Shown: positions 18,112 through 27,078, numbered from the stretch's first letter. The stretch is 64,000 nt of DNA from Macrococcoides psychrotolerans (GCF_038095555.1 NZ_CP124591.1:620001-684000), one strand, 5' to 3'. Program-made: numbers and translations. The notes: generated from the sequence alone by a model not told the origin.

Positions 18112-19512
18112 ATGAAAAGAATTTCAATCATATTGATGATATTACTGCTATCATTCAGTGCGCTACCTGCACAAGCAGCGAGTCAGGACGAAATGCGTAT
18201 CTATAGCATTCTTACTGATCGATTTATGAATGGTGACGAGAATAATAATAAAGACATTCATAATGACAAGGACAATAATCTGCCTTACGGTGGAGACTTT
18301 AAAGGTATCATCAATAAAGTAGACTATATTAAGAAGATGGGCTTTAATGAAATTCATGTCTCACCGGTGTTTGACCATGACAAGAATGATTATCTAGGGT
18401 ATAAGATTAATAATTATAATCAGATTTCTAAAACATTCGGTGGAGAGAAGGACTTCAAACAGCTCGTATATCTTGCACATAAAAATAATATGAAAGTCAT
18501 CGTCGATATGCCTGTTGTTGCAACGGATGATTTCACAGTAACAGAAGACACGAAGATGAACGCAATAGAGAAATCGTATTACAAAGATACACCGATGATT
18601 GATTTAACGAATGAAGCAAATATTAAGCGCTATAAGCAACTGATGACAGACTTCGTAAACAAAACGAAAGTCGATGGCTTATCGATGTATGTACTTCAGG
18701 ATAATGTCGATCTTTCAAAAGTATTTCCTGAGAATATAACAAAGATTGCTATTACCAATAGCGATGTTAAAGTAACCGGCTATGATTACATTCAGACTGG
18801 GAAGACATCAGAGCAAATTGCACAAGCATTCAAGAATGTTGATGAGCAAATCCCAGAGCAGCACAATAAGAAGGAGCTACTTTCAGCTGATAACTTCTTT
18901 ACCCCACGTTTCACAAGCTATGCGGTTCATGAAAATATGTTCCCAGGAACACGTATTAAACAGATGATGGGCTATCTGTTTGTACAAAAGCAACCGGTCA
19001 GTATGACTTATGGTACTGAAATTGCGATGAATGGTGAAAAACTTCCTGATACACACCAACTACTCGATTTTAGAACGGATAAAGAAGTGGTGGAATACTT
19101 AGAACAGACGAGCGAAGTTTATCATAAGTACAAAGAAATGTTCGATGGTACTTCTAAAGTAATCTACAACGAAAAAGGTGAACAGCTTATCTATTTCGAT
19201 ACAGACAAAGTAGACTTCATCTATAATATTAACGATACAAGCAAATCTACGAACGTTAAACTGACAGACAAAGACATACCAGGCGATAAGATGCTCAGCG
19301 GATTGCTTATTGGAGATAGGATCCATGTGAAAGACGGCACGTTTAATTTGATAACGAACCGTGAAGAAACGGAGCTTTACGCACTCGTTCCACCACGTGG
19401 ATTGAACTTAGGTTATGTAATCGCATCACTGTTAACAATCGTGCTCTTTACAGTATTTATCATCGGTGCAGCAAGAAATAGGAAGAAACATGTCAATAAT
19501 TTAAGAAAATAG
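18112..19512 (+). CDS. membrane-anchored amylase-like (GH13) protein, active site degenerate
   Basis: Has a signal peptide (residues 1-23, ending AQAAS), an alpha-amylase-type barrel and a C-terminal membrane helix (about 432-455) followed by RNRKKH, so it faces outward and is tethered. The GH13 opening IYSILTDRFMNGDENNN and the region around GFNEIHVSPVF are clear. The catalytic regions are not: the expected GFR-x-D nucleophile block reads VDGLSMYVLQDN, and the expected N-H-D block reads ADNFFTPRF. It is probably not an active glycosidase; a binding or scaffolding role is possible. The ATG at 18112 has GTGAGGG upstream. 466 aa, monocistronic. Confidence 0.8.
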   Translation: MKRISIILMILLLSFSALPAQAASQDEMRIYSILTDRFMNGDENNNKDIHNDKDNNLPYGGDFKGIINKVDYIKKMGFNEIHVSPVFDHDKNDYLGYKINNYNQISKTFGGEKDFKQLVYLAHKNNMKVIVDMPVVATDDFTVTEDTKMNAIEKSYYKDTPMIDLTNEANIKRYKQLMTDFVNKTKVDGLSMYVLQDNVDLSKVFPENITKIAITNSDVKVTGYDYIQTGKTSEQIAQAFKNVDEQIPEQHNKKELLSADNFFTPRFTSYAVHENMFPGTRIKQMMGYLFVQKQPVSMTYGTEIAMNGEKLPDTHQLLDFRTDKEVVEYLEQTSEVYHKYKEMFDGTSKVIYNEKGEQLIYFDTDKVDFIYNINDTSKSTNVKLTDKDIPGDKMLSGLLIGDRIHVKDGTFNLITNREETELYALVPPRGLNLGYVIASLLTIVLFTVFIIGAARNRKKHVNNLRK

Positions 19513-19520
19513 AAATAACG

Positions 19521-19554
19521 AAAAGACAATCAGTGAATACGGATTGTCTTTTTT
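19521..19554 (+). terminator. terminator of the amylase-like gene
   Basis: AAAAGACAATC / GATTGTCTTTT stem (9 bp plus A-T extension), 10-nt loop, T-run at 19549-19554. Confidence 0.8.
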
Positions 19555-19597
19555 GTTGGGAGATGGGGGTGCCTATACAATGTGCAACACCATGCAA

Positions 19598-19620
19598 AGA
19601 CGCCCAAATCTTGGGCGTCT
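19598..19620 (-). terminator. 10-bp inverted repeat downstream of cdr
   Basis: Perfect AGACGCCCAA / TTGGGCGTCT stem with a 3-nt loop. On the minus strand it is followed by only TTTGC, so it is a modest terminator for cdr. It may instead be part of a dispersed intergenic repeat (compare 45900-46020). Confidence 0.5.
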
Positions 19621-19644
19621 GCTTTCTATATTAACAATCAATGA

Positions 19645-20961
19645 CTACTTCGCTTTATATCCGAGCATATTAATAATGTCTTTCGGGCTGGAGTAGTCAG
19701 GATGATACGCAATTTCGATATCTTTGAAGTCATAGATTGTTAATCCACCGATCATAGCCGTTGATAGGACATCGATTCGTTTATCGACACCACTTTTTCC
19801 AGAGGCGCTCGCTGATAATATTTTGCCGGTTGATTGCTCGTAGTAAACTGTGATGCTTAGCGGCGAACTGTAAGGCATGTAGCTGGCTTTATGTTTTTGC
19901 GTGTGTGACACGTGTGCGATATTATCCATTTCAAGTACGAGCGCTTCAGTGAGGCCTACCGACGCATACGTATGATCAAATAATCGAAGAATATTACTGC
20001 CAAGTAGTCCTTTAAATGCTTCTCTATCTTTATGGAATAAGTTATGGGCAATGATAGAGGCAGCGCGATGCGTACCCCAGGCAAGTGCGATTGTTGCTGT
20101 CTTATCTATATGGCGATAGAATGTTTCTATTGCATCACCCAGTGCATATATAGATGGATTGCTCGTTTCAAAATAACGATTGACCTTGATATATCCTTTG
20201 TCATTGAGTTCTAGTGCATCACCGATAAATTTCGTATTCGGTTGCAGACCGAGTGCTGTGATGATGATATCAAATGTATCGGTATCACCTGACTTGAATG
20301 TAACAGTGTGCTCATTAATACGCGCAACCTCATCTTCTAGTTTTAGATGAATACCATTATCTTCAAGTACTTGAGGAACCGTGTCTGTAATATCTCGACT
20401 CATCTGTTTTAGGAAGTGACTGCTGCGATGTACAAGCGTTACATCCAGTCCACGATGCTTTAAGTTTTCTGCCATCTCGAGACTGATATAACCACCGCCA
20501 ACTACGAGTGCACGCTGTGCATGGGTACGTTCAATATACTGATCGATCTTATCCGTATCTTCTAAGTTACGCACTTGGAACACATGATCATGCTTATATA
20601 AATCCGGAACAATTTGGCTTGCGCCTGGTGACAGAATCAAGTAATCGTATGTATCGGTGAATGTTTCTTTAGTTTGATGATTGTAAATTTCTATTTTCTT
20701 ATCATCCGGATATAAACGTGTCACTTCATGATACGTGTGGACTTGAATATTACGATTATCATTAAATGTATCCGGTGTTGCCATAACGATGTTATCACGA
20801 GAGGCCACTGTTTCTCCGATGTAATAAGGTAAACCACAGTTTGCATAGCTCATATCACGATCTTTTTCGTAGATTGTGATATCAGCATCTGCATCAAGTC
20901 TTCTGATTTGAGATGCAACTGTCGCGCCACCTGCAACTGCACCGACGATAATGATTTTCAT
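19645..20961 (-). CDS. cdr: CoA-disulfide reductase
   Basis: FAD- and NADPH-dependent enzyme that reduces CoA disulfide, keeping coenzyme A as the main low-molecular-weight thiol in staphylococci. The N-terminal FAD motif (GAVAGGATVASQ) is followed by the single redox-active Cys42 in YANCGLPYYIGE. There is a second nucleotide motif GGGYISLE, an FAD motif YALGDA, and a C-terminal dimer tail YHPDYSSPKDIINMLGYKAK, all as in Cdr. 438 aa. The HAD phosphatase gene ends 2 nt upstream, forming a two-gene operon. Confidence 0.93.
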   Translation of the reverse strand: MKIIIVGAVAGGATVASQIRRLDADADITIYEKDRDMSYANCGLPYYIGETVASRDNIVMATPDTFNDNRNIQVHTYHEVTRLYPDDKKIEIYNHQTKETFTDTYDYLILSPGASQIVPDLYKHDHVFQVRNLEDTDKIDQYIERTHAQRALVVGGGYISLEMAENLKHRGLDVTLVHRSSHFLKQMSRDITDTVPQVLEDNGIHLKLEDEVARINEHTVTFKSGDTDTFDIIITALGLQPNTKFIGDALELNDKGYIKVNRYFETSNPSIYALGDAIETFYRHIDKTATIALAWGTHRAASIIAHNLFHKDREAFKGLLGSNILRLFDHTYASVGLTEALVLEMDNIAHVSHTQKHKASYMPYSSPLSITVYYEQSTGKILSASASGKSGVDKRIDVLSTAMIGGLTIYDFKDIEIAYHPDYSSPKDIINMLGYKAK

Positions 20962-20963
20962 TA

Positions 20964-21776
20964 TTATACCTCCAGCTTAAAGTATTGAATAAGAAACTTC
21001 GCTATCCCATCTTCATTATTTGTGTCAGTAATTTCGTCTGCGATAGATTTGAGCTCATCGATTGCATTGCCCATTGCTACGCCTGTTCCAGCATATTTAA
21101 TCATTTCATTGTCATTATCCTCATCACCGAATGCTATAACATGTTCTTGTTTAATATTTAAATATTCGTGACAAAGCTTCACGCCGACTGCTTTATTGAT
21201 ACCTTTCTTAACGATTTCGATGACTGGAAATGGAGCGCCCCAGCGACGATGCTCTAATCTGTCAGCATAGATTTCATCAAAGTGCTTATAGATATTAGGA
21301 ATCTCGGATTCTTCAGCCTGGATAAGGATGGTTGTCGGAGGCTCTGTAATGTTTTCCAGTAGATTCCCGATCTTGATGACAGGGTTCCCCATGCTGAAAC
21401 CTTCGAATAAATATTCATCATGATAATGTAAGAAAACATTGTCTTTAATTTCGGCGACGATATTCTTAATATTAAGATTAGGAATCTTAGAGAAGATATC
21501 TCTTGATACCTCAAAATCTAAAGTTTCATGAAATGTCTCAAAATTCGTATCACCTGGGTGATGAACGAATGCGCCATTGAAATTAACAATCGGTGTATCC
21601 AGGTCCAGCTGATTATAATAAATTTGACTGGCACGGTATGGACGTCCGGTCGAAATAATAAATTTATGGCCTTGTGCCTGCAGCAGACGGATGACCTTCT
21701 TCGTTAACGGTGTAATCTCCTGCTTGCTATTAAGTAATGTTCCATCTAGATCGAGACAAATTAAATGCTGTTCCAT
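20964..21776 (-). CDS. Cof-type HAD-IIB phosphatase
   Basis: Sugar-phosphate or nucleotide-type phosphatase of the HAD superfamily. Motif I LDLDGTLLNS carries the nucleophile Asp9 and acid Asp11. Motif II is ISTGRP, Lys of motif III is in KKGINKAVG, and motif IV is FGDEDNDNEM. A type IIB cap lies between residues about 85 and 190. 270 aa, complete. AAGGAGTTA precedes the ATG. Directly upstream of cdr in one operon and divergent from sufT. The substrate cannot be told from sequence; FMN- or sugar-phosphate-like substrates are common in this family. Confidence 0.88.
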   Translation of the reverse strand: MEQHLICLDLDGTLLNSKQEITPLTKKVIRLLQAQGHKFIISTGRPYRASQIYYNQLDLDTPIVNFNGAFVHHPGDTNFETFHETLDFEVSRDIFSKIPNLNIKNIVAEIKDNVFLHYHDEYLFEGFSMGNPVIKIGNLLENITEPPTTILIQAEESEIPNIYKHFDEIYADRLEHRRWGAPFPVIEIVKKGINKAVGVKLCHEYLNIKQEHVIAFGDEDNDNEMIKYAGTGVAMGNAIDELKSIADEITDTNNEDGIAKFLIQYFKLEV

Positions 21777-21836
21777 AAAATAACTCCTTTAAATGTATTT
21801 CGTTTATATGTATATTAATTTCTGATATAGTAAGTG

Positions 21837-21842
21837 TATAAT
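21837..21842 (+). promoter_or_regulatory. -10 box of sufT
   Basis: Consensus TATAAT 20 nt upstream of the sufT ATG, giving a very short leader. The -35 box is not clear. Confidence 0.45.
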
Positions 21843-21861
21843 AAACTTTGAGGTGATACAA

Positions 21862-22170
21862 ATGGAAGAAGCTATGAAAGACAGTATAATGGGAGCGCTC
21901 GAAAATGTTATTGACCCTGAGCTAGGTATTGATATCATTAACCTAGGATTAGTTTACAATGTAGATATGGATGATGATGGTCTGTGCACAGTTGAAATGA
22001 CATTGACATCTATGGGCTGTCCGATGGGCCCGCAAATTATTGATCAGGTGAAAACTGCATTAGGGGAATTACCTGAGATTAAAGAGACAGAAGTGAACGT
22101 TGTATGGAATCCAGTATGGAATAAAGATATGATGAGCCGTTATGCTAAGATTGCTTTAGGTGTAAGCTAA
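21862..22170 (+). CDS. sufT: SufT-like DUF59/MIP18 iron-sulfur cluster maturation protein
   Basis: Auxiliary factor in iron-sulfur protein maturation, shown in S. aureus for SufT. The whole 102-aa protein is one MIP18 domain: the VIDPELGIDIINLGLVY motif at residues about 16-32, TLTSMGCPMG with the conserved Cys, and the C-terminal NPVWNKDMMS. The ATG at 21862 is preferred over 21853 because GAGGTGAT lies upstream. It is monocistronic, next to cdr as in staphylococci. A role in cluster assembly fits with Fnr next door needing a [4Fe-4S] centre. Confidence 0.85.
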   Translation: MEEAMKDSIMGALENVIDPELGIDIINLGLVYNVDMDDDGLCTVEMTLTSMGCPMGPQIIDQVKTALGELPEIKETEVNVVWNPVWNKDMMSRYAKIALGVS

Positions 22171-22177
22171 TAATAAA

Positions 22178-22225
22178 GAGAAAGGAACGAGGCTGAAAAT
22201 TTATTTTCAGCCTCGTTCCTTTCTT
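22178..22225. terminator. strong bidirectional terminator between sufT and fnr
   Basis: 20-bp perfect inverted repeat (22181-22200 with 22203-22222) extended by further A-T/G-C pairs. It serves both convergent genes. Confidence 0.9.
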
Positions 22226-22226
22226 C

Positions 22227-22922
22227 TTATTCGATGCGACATATATTAAGTGGACAATTTTCGCAGTTAATTTCATTCTTTAGATAGTCTAAATCTTTAA
22301 TTGTAATTTTCTTGTTATTTGTTTCGATGATACCATTCTGTTTAAGTTCGCTGATGATGCGATTAACGCCTTCTCGTGTTGTGCCACCGAAGTTTGCCAG
22401 TTCATTGTTTGTCAGATCAATATTAAGTTTAATGCCTGCGTCTGTTTCAACGCCATACGTATTTGTCAGACGAATCAAAGTAGAGTAGATGGCACCTTTT
22501 TTCCCAAGAGTATAAAGGTCACGCAACTTATACTCTTGTTTTTCATTTTCATTTTGAATAAATAGCAGCCATTCATAGTTTAGTACTTCATCGTTAAGAA
22601 TCGCAGTCTCAAATGTGGCTAAATCCATTTTATAGACAGTAGTCTTTGTTTTCGCCTTAGCAAAGAGTGCATGTTTCTTATTGCCGCAGAACAGGGTGTT
22701 CACACCGAACAGGTTACGTCTGCCCAGCAGTTTTAAATTGAATTCCTTGCCATCTTCAAGTACACGATGAATCACAACATTCCCTGATTTAATGATATAG
22801 ATTGAATCAATAGGATCTTCTGCCTGAAAGATATATTGATTTGCATCGAATGTTTCTATCTTTCCCTCTTCCATAATGTAGTTGACGATACTTGTTGCTT
22901 CGTGAAATGCAGATTGAACCAT
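22227..22922 (-). CDS. fnr: Fnr, Crp-family anaerobic regulator with C-terminal Fe-S motif
   Basis: Crp/Fnr family transcription factor: cyclic-nucleotide-binding-like sensor fold (residues about 18-110), dimer helix, and a winged helix-turn-helix with recognition helix TTREGVNRIISELK (about 181-194). The C-terminus has cysteines 220, 223 and 228 spaced C-x2-C-x4-C (CENCPLNIC). The spacing matches what is known for Bacillus subtilis Fnr, whose [4Fe-4S] cluster uses Cys227/230/235 plus Asp141. Asp135 in LRDL is the equivalent here by offset. The start ATG 22922 has AAGGTGA upstream; the longer frame is non-coding leader. It probably activates anaerobic genes when oxygen is absent. 231 aa. Confidence 0.85.
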   Translation of the reverse strand: MVQSAFHEATSIVNYIMEEGKIETFDANQYIFQAEDPIDSIYIIKSGNVVIHRVLEDGKEFNLKLLGRRNLFGVNTLFCGNKKHALFAKAKTKTTVYKMDLATFETAILNDEVLNYEWLLFIQNENEKQEYKLRDLYTLGKKGAIYSTLIRLTNTYGVETDAGIKLNIDLTNNELANFGGTTREGVNRIISELKQNGIIETNNKKITIKDLDYLKNEINCENCPLNICRIE

Positions 22923-23007
22923 TGTATTCACCTTCTTACGGATCTTTTTCAAATTTGTATTTATTATAACATAACAAATTTCAACTTCTATATACGAACC
23001 GTAATAT

Positions 23008-23036
23008 TTGTATTCTATTATAAAACATTTTATAAT
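23008..23036 (+). promoter_or_regulatory. clpB promoter
   Basis: TTGTAT (23008-23013), 17 nt, TATAAT (23031-23036): a sigma-A promoter directly upstream of the CtsR operator. Confidence 0.65.
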
Positions 23037-23044
23037 AGTGTTAT

Positions 23045-23061
23045 AGTCAAAGAAGGTCAAA
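23045..23061 (+). promoter_or_regulatory. CtsR operator of clpB
   Basis: Direct heptad repeat AGTCAAA-GAA-GGTCAAA, an exact match to the CtsR heat-shock repressor site (A/GGTCAAA, 3 nt, A/GGTCAAA). It sits just downstream of the -10 box and before the ribosome binding site, where a repressor would block transcription start. Confidence 0.92.
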
Positions 23062-23075
23062 CAGGGGTGAATGAC

Positions 23076-25655
23076 ATGAATATAGAACAGATGACATTTA
23101 ATGTGCAGAGTGCGTTAGAGCAAGCACAGCACAAGGCAAGAGAAGATAAATTGCAGGCCATTGAAAGTGAGCATGTGCTATTACATTTTGCTGAAACAGC
23201 TGATAGTATGCTCGTTACAGTGTTCGAGCGTGCGCATCTGGACATCTCTGGATATAAAGCTTTATTACAAGAAGCGCTGGACAAGAAACCTCGAGTAGAA
23301 GGGGATGTGCAGTATGGCCAGTATATTGCTAGTAATCTGAGCGAGTTGATGAGTCGGGCTCAGGCACTGATGACAGAAATGGAGGATCAGTATGTGTCAG
23401 CTGAACATATTATCCTAGCTGCCACAGAAGTTCATGAAATTACACGTAACTTTGTAGGGAATAAGAATGATGTTATTAAAGAAATCATAATGAATATAAG
23501 AGGGGGAAATCATGTGACAACACAAAATCCAGAAGTTCAGTATGAAGTATTGAAGAAATATGGACGCGATCTCGTTGAAGAGGTGCGTAACGGTAAGATG
23601 GATCCGGTGATTGGTCGTGATGATGAGATTCGCAATACGATTCGTATATTAAGCCGTAAAACAAAGAACAATCCGATATTAATCGGTGAACCGGGTGTCG
23701 GTAAGACAGCGATTGTTGAAGGTCTTGCACAGCGTATCGTGAAGCGTGACGTTCCAGACAGTCTATTAGACAAGACAATCTTTGAGCTTGATTTATCAGC
23801 ACTTGTTGCAGGTGCGAAGTTCCGTGGTGAGTTTGAGGAACGTTTAAAAGCAGTACTTAAAGAAGTTAAGGAATCTGACGGTAAGATTCTATTGTTTATT
23901 GATGAGATTCACATGCTTGTTGGGGCTGGTAAAACAGATGGCGCAATGGATGCAGGGAACATGTTAAAACCGATGCTTGCGCGTGGTGAACTGCATTGTA
24001 TCGGTGCCACAACATTAAATGAGTATCGTGAGTATATCGAGAAAGATTCGGCGCTTGAGCGTCGTTTCCAGAAAGTAAATGTTAAAGAGCCGGATTTAGA
24101 AGATACGATTTCAATACTACGTGGTTTAAAGGAACGTTATGAAGTACATCACGGTGTACGTATACAGGATAATGCACTCGTTGCCGCTGCTGAATTATCA
24201 GATCGTTACATTACAGATCGCTTTCTGCCTGATAAGGCGATTGATCTAGTCGATCAGGCTTGTGCAACAATACGTACGGAAATGGGCTCTAACCCGACAG
24301 AACTTGATGCGGTAAATCGCCGCGTGTTACAGTTAGAAATTGAAGAGAATGCATTGAAGCATGAAAGTGATGCGAAATCAGAAGCAAGACTGCATGAACT
24401 GCAAAGAGAGCTTGCAGATGAGAAAGAACGTCAGCAGATGTTAACTGCGAAAGTTGAGAAAGAAAAAGAACAGATCAGCGTTGTGCAGACTAAACGGGCA
24501 GAACTGGATGATTTTCGTAAGCAGCTGGAAGAAGCACAGAGCAACTATAACCTGGAAAAAGCATCAGAACTGCAATATGCGAAGATTCCGGCAGTAGAGA
24601 AAGAACTTGCTGAACTAGAAGCACAGCTGCACGAGGAAACGAAAGATACGGACCGTCTGATTCGTGAAGTAGTGACAGAAGAAGAAATTGGTTATATTGT
24701 GTCACAATGGACAGGTATACCGGTGAATAAGCTCGTAGAATCAGAGAAAGATAAATTATTACGTCTTTCAGATATTCTGCATGAGCGCGTCGTTGGGCAA
24801 GATGAAGCAGTTGACTTAGTATCTGATGCGGTCATTCGCGCGCGCGCAGGGATAAAAGATCCGAACCGTCCGATTGGTAGTTTCTTATTCTTAGGACCAA
24901 CCGGTGTCGGTAAGACTGAACTTGCGAAAGCATTAGCAAGCACATTGTTTGATTCAGAGAAACATATGGTAAGAATCGATATGAGTGAATATATGGAGAA
25001 ACACTCTGTGAGCAGATTAATCGGTGCACCTCCTGGTTATGTAGGGCATGAGGAAGGTGGTCAGCTGACTGAAGCAGTGCGCAGAAATCCATATACAGTT
25101 CTGTTACTCGATGAGATTGAAAAGGCGCATAGTGATGTATTTAACGTGCTGCTTCAATTACTTGATGAAGGTCGATTAACAGATTCACGTGGACGCAATG
25201 TTGACTTTAAGAATACGATCGTCATTATGACAAGTAACATTGGATCTCAATATCTGTTAGATGGCATCGACAATGGTGAAATAACGGAAGATGCCAGAAA
25301 CAATGTTACAGCTGCACTTCATCAGTACTTTAAGCCTGAGATACTGAACCGTATGGATGATATCATTATGTTTAAACCATTATCCAGAAACGATATGACA
25401 TTTATCGTCGATAAAATCGTTAACCAGCTGAACATGAGATTAATTAGTAACGGTGTACGCGTCCATTTAACAGACGCAGTGAAAACATGGATTGCTGATA
25501 CAGCGTATGAACCACAGTTTGGTGCACGACCACTGAAACGTTTCGTTCAGAAGGAAATTGAGACGCCACTTGCTAAATTACTGATAAAAGAAGATTACGC
25601 TGAAGGTACGGAAATTACTGTAGATAGAGTTGATGGTGAAGTCGTATTCAGATAA
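23076..25655 (+). CDS. clpB: ClpB protein disaggregase
   Basis: Hexameric AAA+ chaperone that pulls proteins out of aggregates together with DnaK. Seen: Clp N-domain repeats (residues 1-145), NBD1 with GEPGVGKTA and IDEIHML, the middle coiled-coil domain (about 410-530, rich in E, K and Q), NBD2 with GPTGVGKTE, LLDEIEKAH and MSEYMEKHSVSRLIGAPPGYVGHEEGG, and a C-terminal D2 small domain with FGARPLKR. 859 aa. The true start is ATG 23076 (MNIEQMTFNVQSALE) with GGGGTGA before it, not the longer upstream frame. CtsR control is indicated by the operator. Confidence 0.96.
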   Translation: MNIEQMTFNVQSALEQAQHKAREDKLQAIESEHVLLHFAETADSMLVTVFERAHLDISGYKALLQEALDKKPRVEGDVQYGQYIASNLSELMSRAQALMTEMEDQYVSAEHIILAATEVHEITRNFVGNKNDVIKEIIMNIRGGNHVTTQNPEVQYEVLKKYGRDLVEEVRNGKMDPVIGRDDEIRNTIRILSRKTKNNPILIGEPGVGKTAIVEGLAQRIVKRDVPDSLLDKTIFELDLSALVAGAKFRGEFEERLKAVLKEVKESDGKILLFIDEIHMLVGAGKTDGAMDAGNMLKPMLARGELHCIGATTLNEYREYIEKDSALERRFQKVNVKEPDLEDTISILRGLKERYEVHHGVRIQDNALVAAAELSDRYITDRFLPDKAIDLVDQACATIRTEMGSNPTELDAVNRRVLQLEIEENALKHESDAKSEARLHELQRELADEKERQQMLTAKVEKEKEQISVVQTKRAELDDFRKQLEEAQSNYNLEKASELQYAKIPAVEKELAELEAQLHEETKDTDRLIREVVTEEEIGYIVSQWTGIPVNKLVESEKDKLLRLSDILHERVVGQDEAVDLVSDAVIRARAGIKDPNRPIGSFLFLGPTGVGKTELAKALASTLFDSEKHMVRIDMSEYMEKHSVSRLIGAPPGYVGHEEGGQLTEAVRRNPYTVLLLDEIEKAHSDVFNVLLQLLDEGRLTDSRGRNVDFKNTIVIMTSNIGSQYLLDGIDNGEITEDARNNVTAALHQYFKPEILNRMDDIIMFKPLSRNDMTFIVDKIVNQLNMRLISNGVRVHLTDAVKTWIADTAYEPQFGARPLKRFVQKEIETPLAKLLIKEDYAEGTEITVDRVDGEVVFR

Positions 25656-25664
25656 CGCGATATA

Positions 25665-25702
25665 AAGAAAGTACCAGATGATGAATCATCTGGTACTTTC
25701 TT
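25665..25702. terminator. bidirectional terminator between clpB and yjzD
   Basis: 18-bp perfect inverted repeat AAGAAAGTACCAGATGAT / ATCATCTGGTACTTTCTT with a minimal loop, usable by both convergent genes. Confidence 0.88.
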
Positions 25703-25711
25703 ATGTCAATA

Positions 25712-25906
25712 TTAATGCTCTTCGTGGTGGGGTATCGGTTCATTCGGAATAATATGTGCAATAATAATTGCAAGAATACCAAAGATGACGCCCATGATTG
25801 ATGCAAATGGTAAGTTAAGATCCTGTCCGCCACCGAGACTCATTAAAACGAAATTAATCATTTGAACAAGAATGAAAGCCCACACAAATGTGAAAATATA
25901 ATTCAT
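25712..25906 (-). CDS. YjzD-like small membrane protein (DUF2929)
   Basis: 64-aa protein with two hydrophobic helices (residues 4-24 and 34-53), a GGGQDLN turn, and a histidine/acidic tail (PIPHHEEH). This pattern fits the DUF2929 family (B. subtilis YjzD), which is found beside fabH in Bacilli. GGGGGAGA precedes the ATG at 25906, supporting a real gene. Function unknown. Confidence 0.75.
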   Translation of the reverse strand: MNYIFTFVWAFILVQMINFVLMSLGGGQDLNLPFASIMGVIFGILAIIIAHIIPNEPIPHHEEH

Positions 25907-25992
25907 AATATTTCTCCCCCAATTTTATTCTATATAGTTTATTATAAAAGAGTAGCATAAAAAAGTATACCTTATTTTAGAAAGGAAATATT

Positions 25993-26994
25993 ATGAATTA
26001 TAAAGTTATCTCCTTAGCAACGGTCTGCGTACTTATTGTCCTATGTATTTATTCTATTATTCCGAAACATCAGGAGATTAAAAGTATCGCATATCTATCC
26101 AAAGAATCAGTTCATGACCAGACATGGGGCACAGAAGGATATAAGGGTATATTAAATATTATCCAGACACACAACGCCAACTTTTTTGTTCAGGAGAATC
26201 TAAAGACCGATAAGGCGGTAATGGATACGATTCGTCAATTTGCTGAGCGCGATGTCAATATTATATACGGGCAAGGCTCTGAATTTGAAGCAGTGTTTAA
26301 TCAGGCTGCAGTGAAGTATCCGAAGATGCATTTTGTCTTTTTGAATGGGGAGAGTCGTGCCAAAAATGTATCTTCATTAAATATAGAAGGATATGCGATG
26401 GGATTTTTCGGAGGAATGCTTGCGGCACATGAGTCTAAAACGAAGGTGCTTGGAATTGTCGGGGCATTTAAAGGACAGCCAGAGATAGATGGATTTATAG
26501 ATGGCGCCCATTATGAAGAAAAATCTGTTAAAATTAAAACAAAGTATATAAAGACATGGGGATATAATGGGTATGCACAAGCATGTACAATAAGGTTGAT
26601 TGATAAGGAGCGTGCAGATGTGATCTATCCAGCAGCAGACGGGACAAATCGAGATGTAATGGAGATTGTTAAAGCACGTAATAAGAAGGCCATCGGGTAT
26701 ATTTCTGATCAAAGTTACTTAGGGGACTTTGTTATCGGTAGTACGACGCAGAATATATCGAAATTATATTCAGATATTGCTGATGATTACTATGAACGGA
26801 GACTTAAAGGTGGAACCAAAAAATACGGAATGAATAACAACATCACTGATCTTGAGATATCGAAATCTGTAGATGAAGTGTATGTTAAGAAACTCAAATC
26901 GGATATACAGAGATTTAAAGTGACAGGCATTCTTCCGAATAAGAAACTACCCCCGACATATCAGGAGAGTGCGTATCTGATTAAAGCAAGCTAA
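25993..26994 (+). CDS. med: Med-like BMP family protein
   Basis: Basic-membrane-protein/PnrA-fold substrate-binding-like protein. In B. subtilis the homologue Med sits in the same place upstream of fabH and promotes comK expression. It has an N-terminal membrane helix (residues 5-23) and then the BMP domain: IAYLSKESVHDQTWG, IIYGQGSEFEA, VFLNGES, EGYAMGFFGGMLAA, VGAFKGQPEIDGFIDG, DVIYPAADGTNRDV. The lipobox is poor (LIVLC, with Leu before the Cys), so a signal anchor is more likely than a lipoprotein. AAAGGAAA precedes the ATG. 333 aa. The competence link is by analogy only, though coiA also lies in this window. Confidence 0.75.
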   Translation: MNYKVISLATVCVLIVLCIYSIIPKHQEIKSIAYLSKESVHDQTWGTEGYKGILNIIQTHNANFFVQENLKTDKAVMDTIRQFAERDVNIIYGQGSEFEAVFNQAAVKYPKMHFVFLNGESRAKNVSSLNIEGYAMGFFGGMLAAHESKTKVLGIVGAFKGQPEIDGFIDGAHYEEKSVKIKTKYIKTWGYNGYAQACTIRLIDKERADVIYPAADGTNRDVMEIVKARNKKAIGYISDQSYLGDFVIGSTTQNISKLYSDIADDYYERRLKGGTKKYGMNNNITDLEISKSVDEVYVKKLKSDIQRFKVTGILPNKKLPPTYQESAYLIKAS

Positions 26995-27025
26995 AAAGCA
27001 CTTCTTTATATTGAAGTGTTTTTTA
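26993..27025 (+). terminator. med terminator
   Basis: AAAAAGCACTTC / GAAGTGTTTTTT stem, 8-nt loop, T-tail. The fabH -35 box (TTGAAG, 27011) lies inside the 3' arm. Confidence 0.75.
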
Positions 27026-27037
27026 TTATGTGATAAA

Positions 27038-27054
27038 TTAGTACCAGATACTAA
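27038..27054 (+). promoter_or_regulatory. FapR operator of fabHF
   Basis: TTAGTACCAGATACTAA is a perfect TTAGTA-5 nt-TACTAA inverted repeat, the FapR consensus. It overlaps the end of a -10-like TAAATT (27034-27039) that lies 17 nt after TTGAAG (27011-27016). FapR represses fatty acid genes and is released by malonyl-CoA/ACP. Confidence 0.92.
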
Positions 27055-27078
27055 AACTTGATATAAGTGGGTGCTGTA

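Noticed and set aside
22836..23075. Longer N-terminus for clpB, overlapping fnr
   Set aside because: It crosses the promoter, the CtsR operator and the divergent fnr start. ClpB homologues begin at the ATG at 23076.
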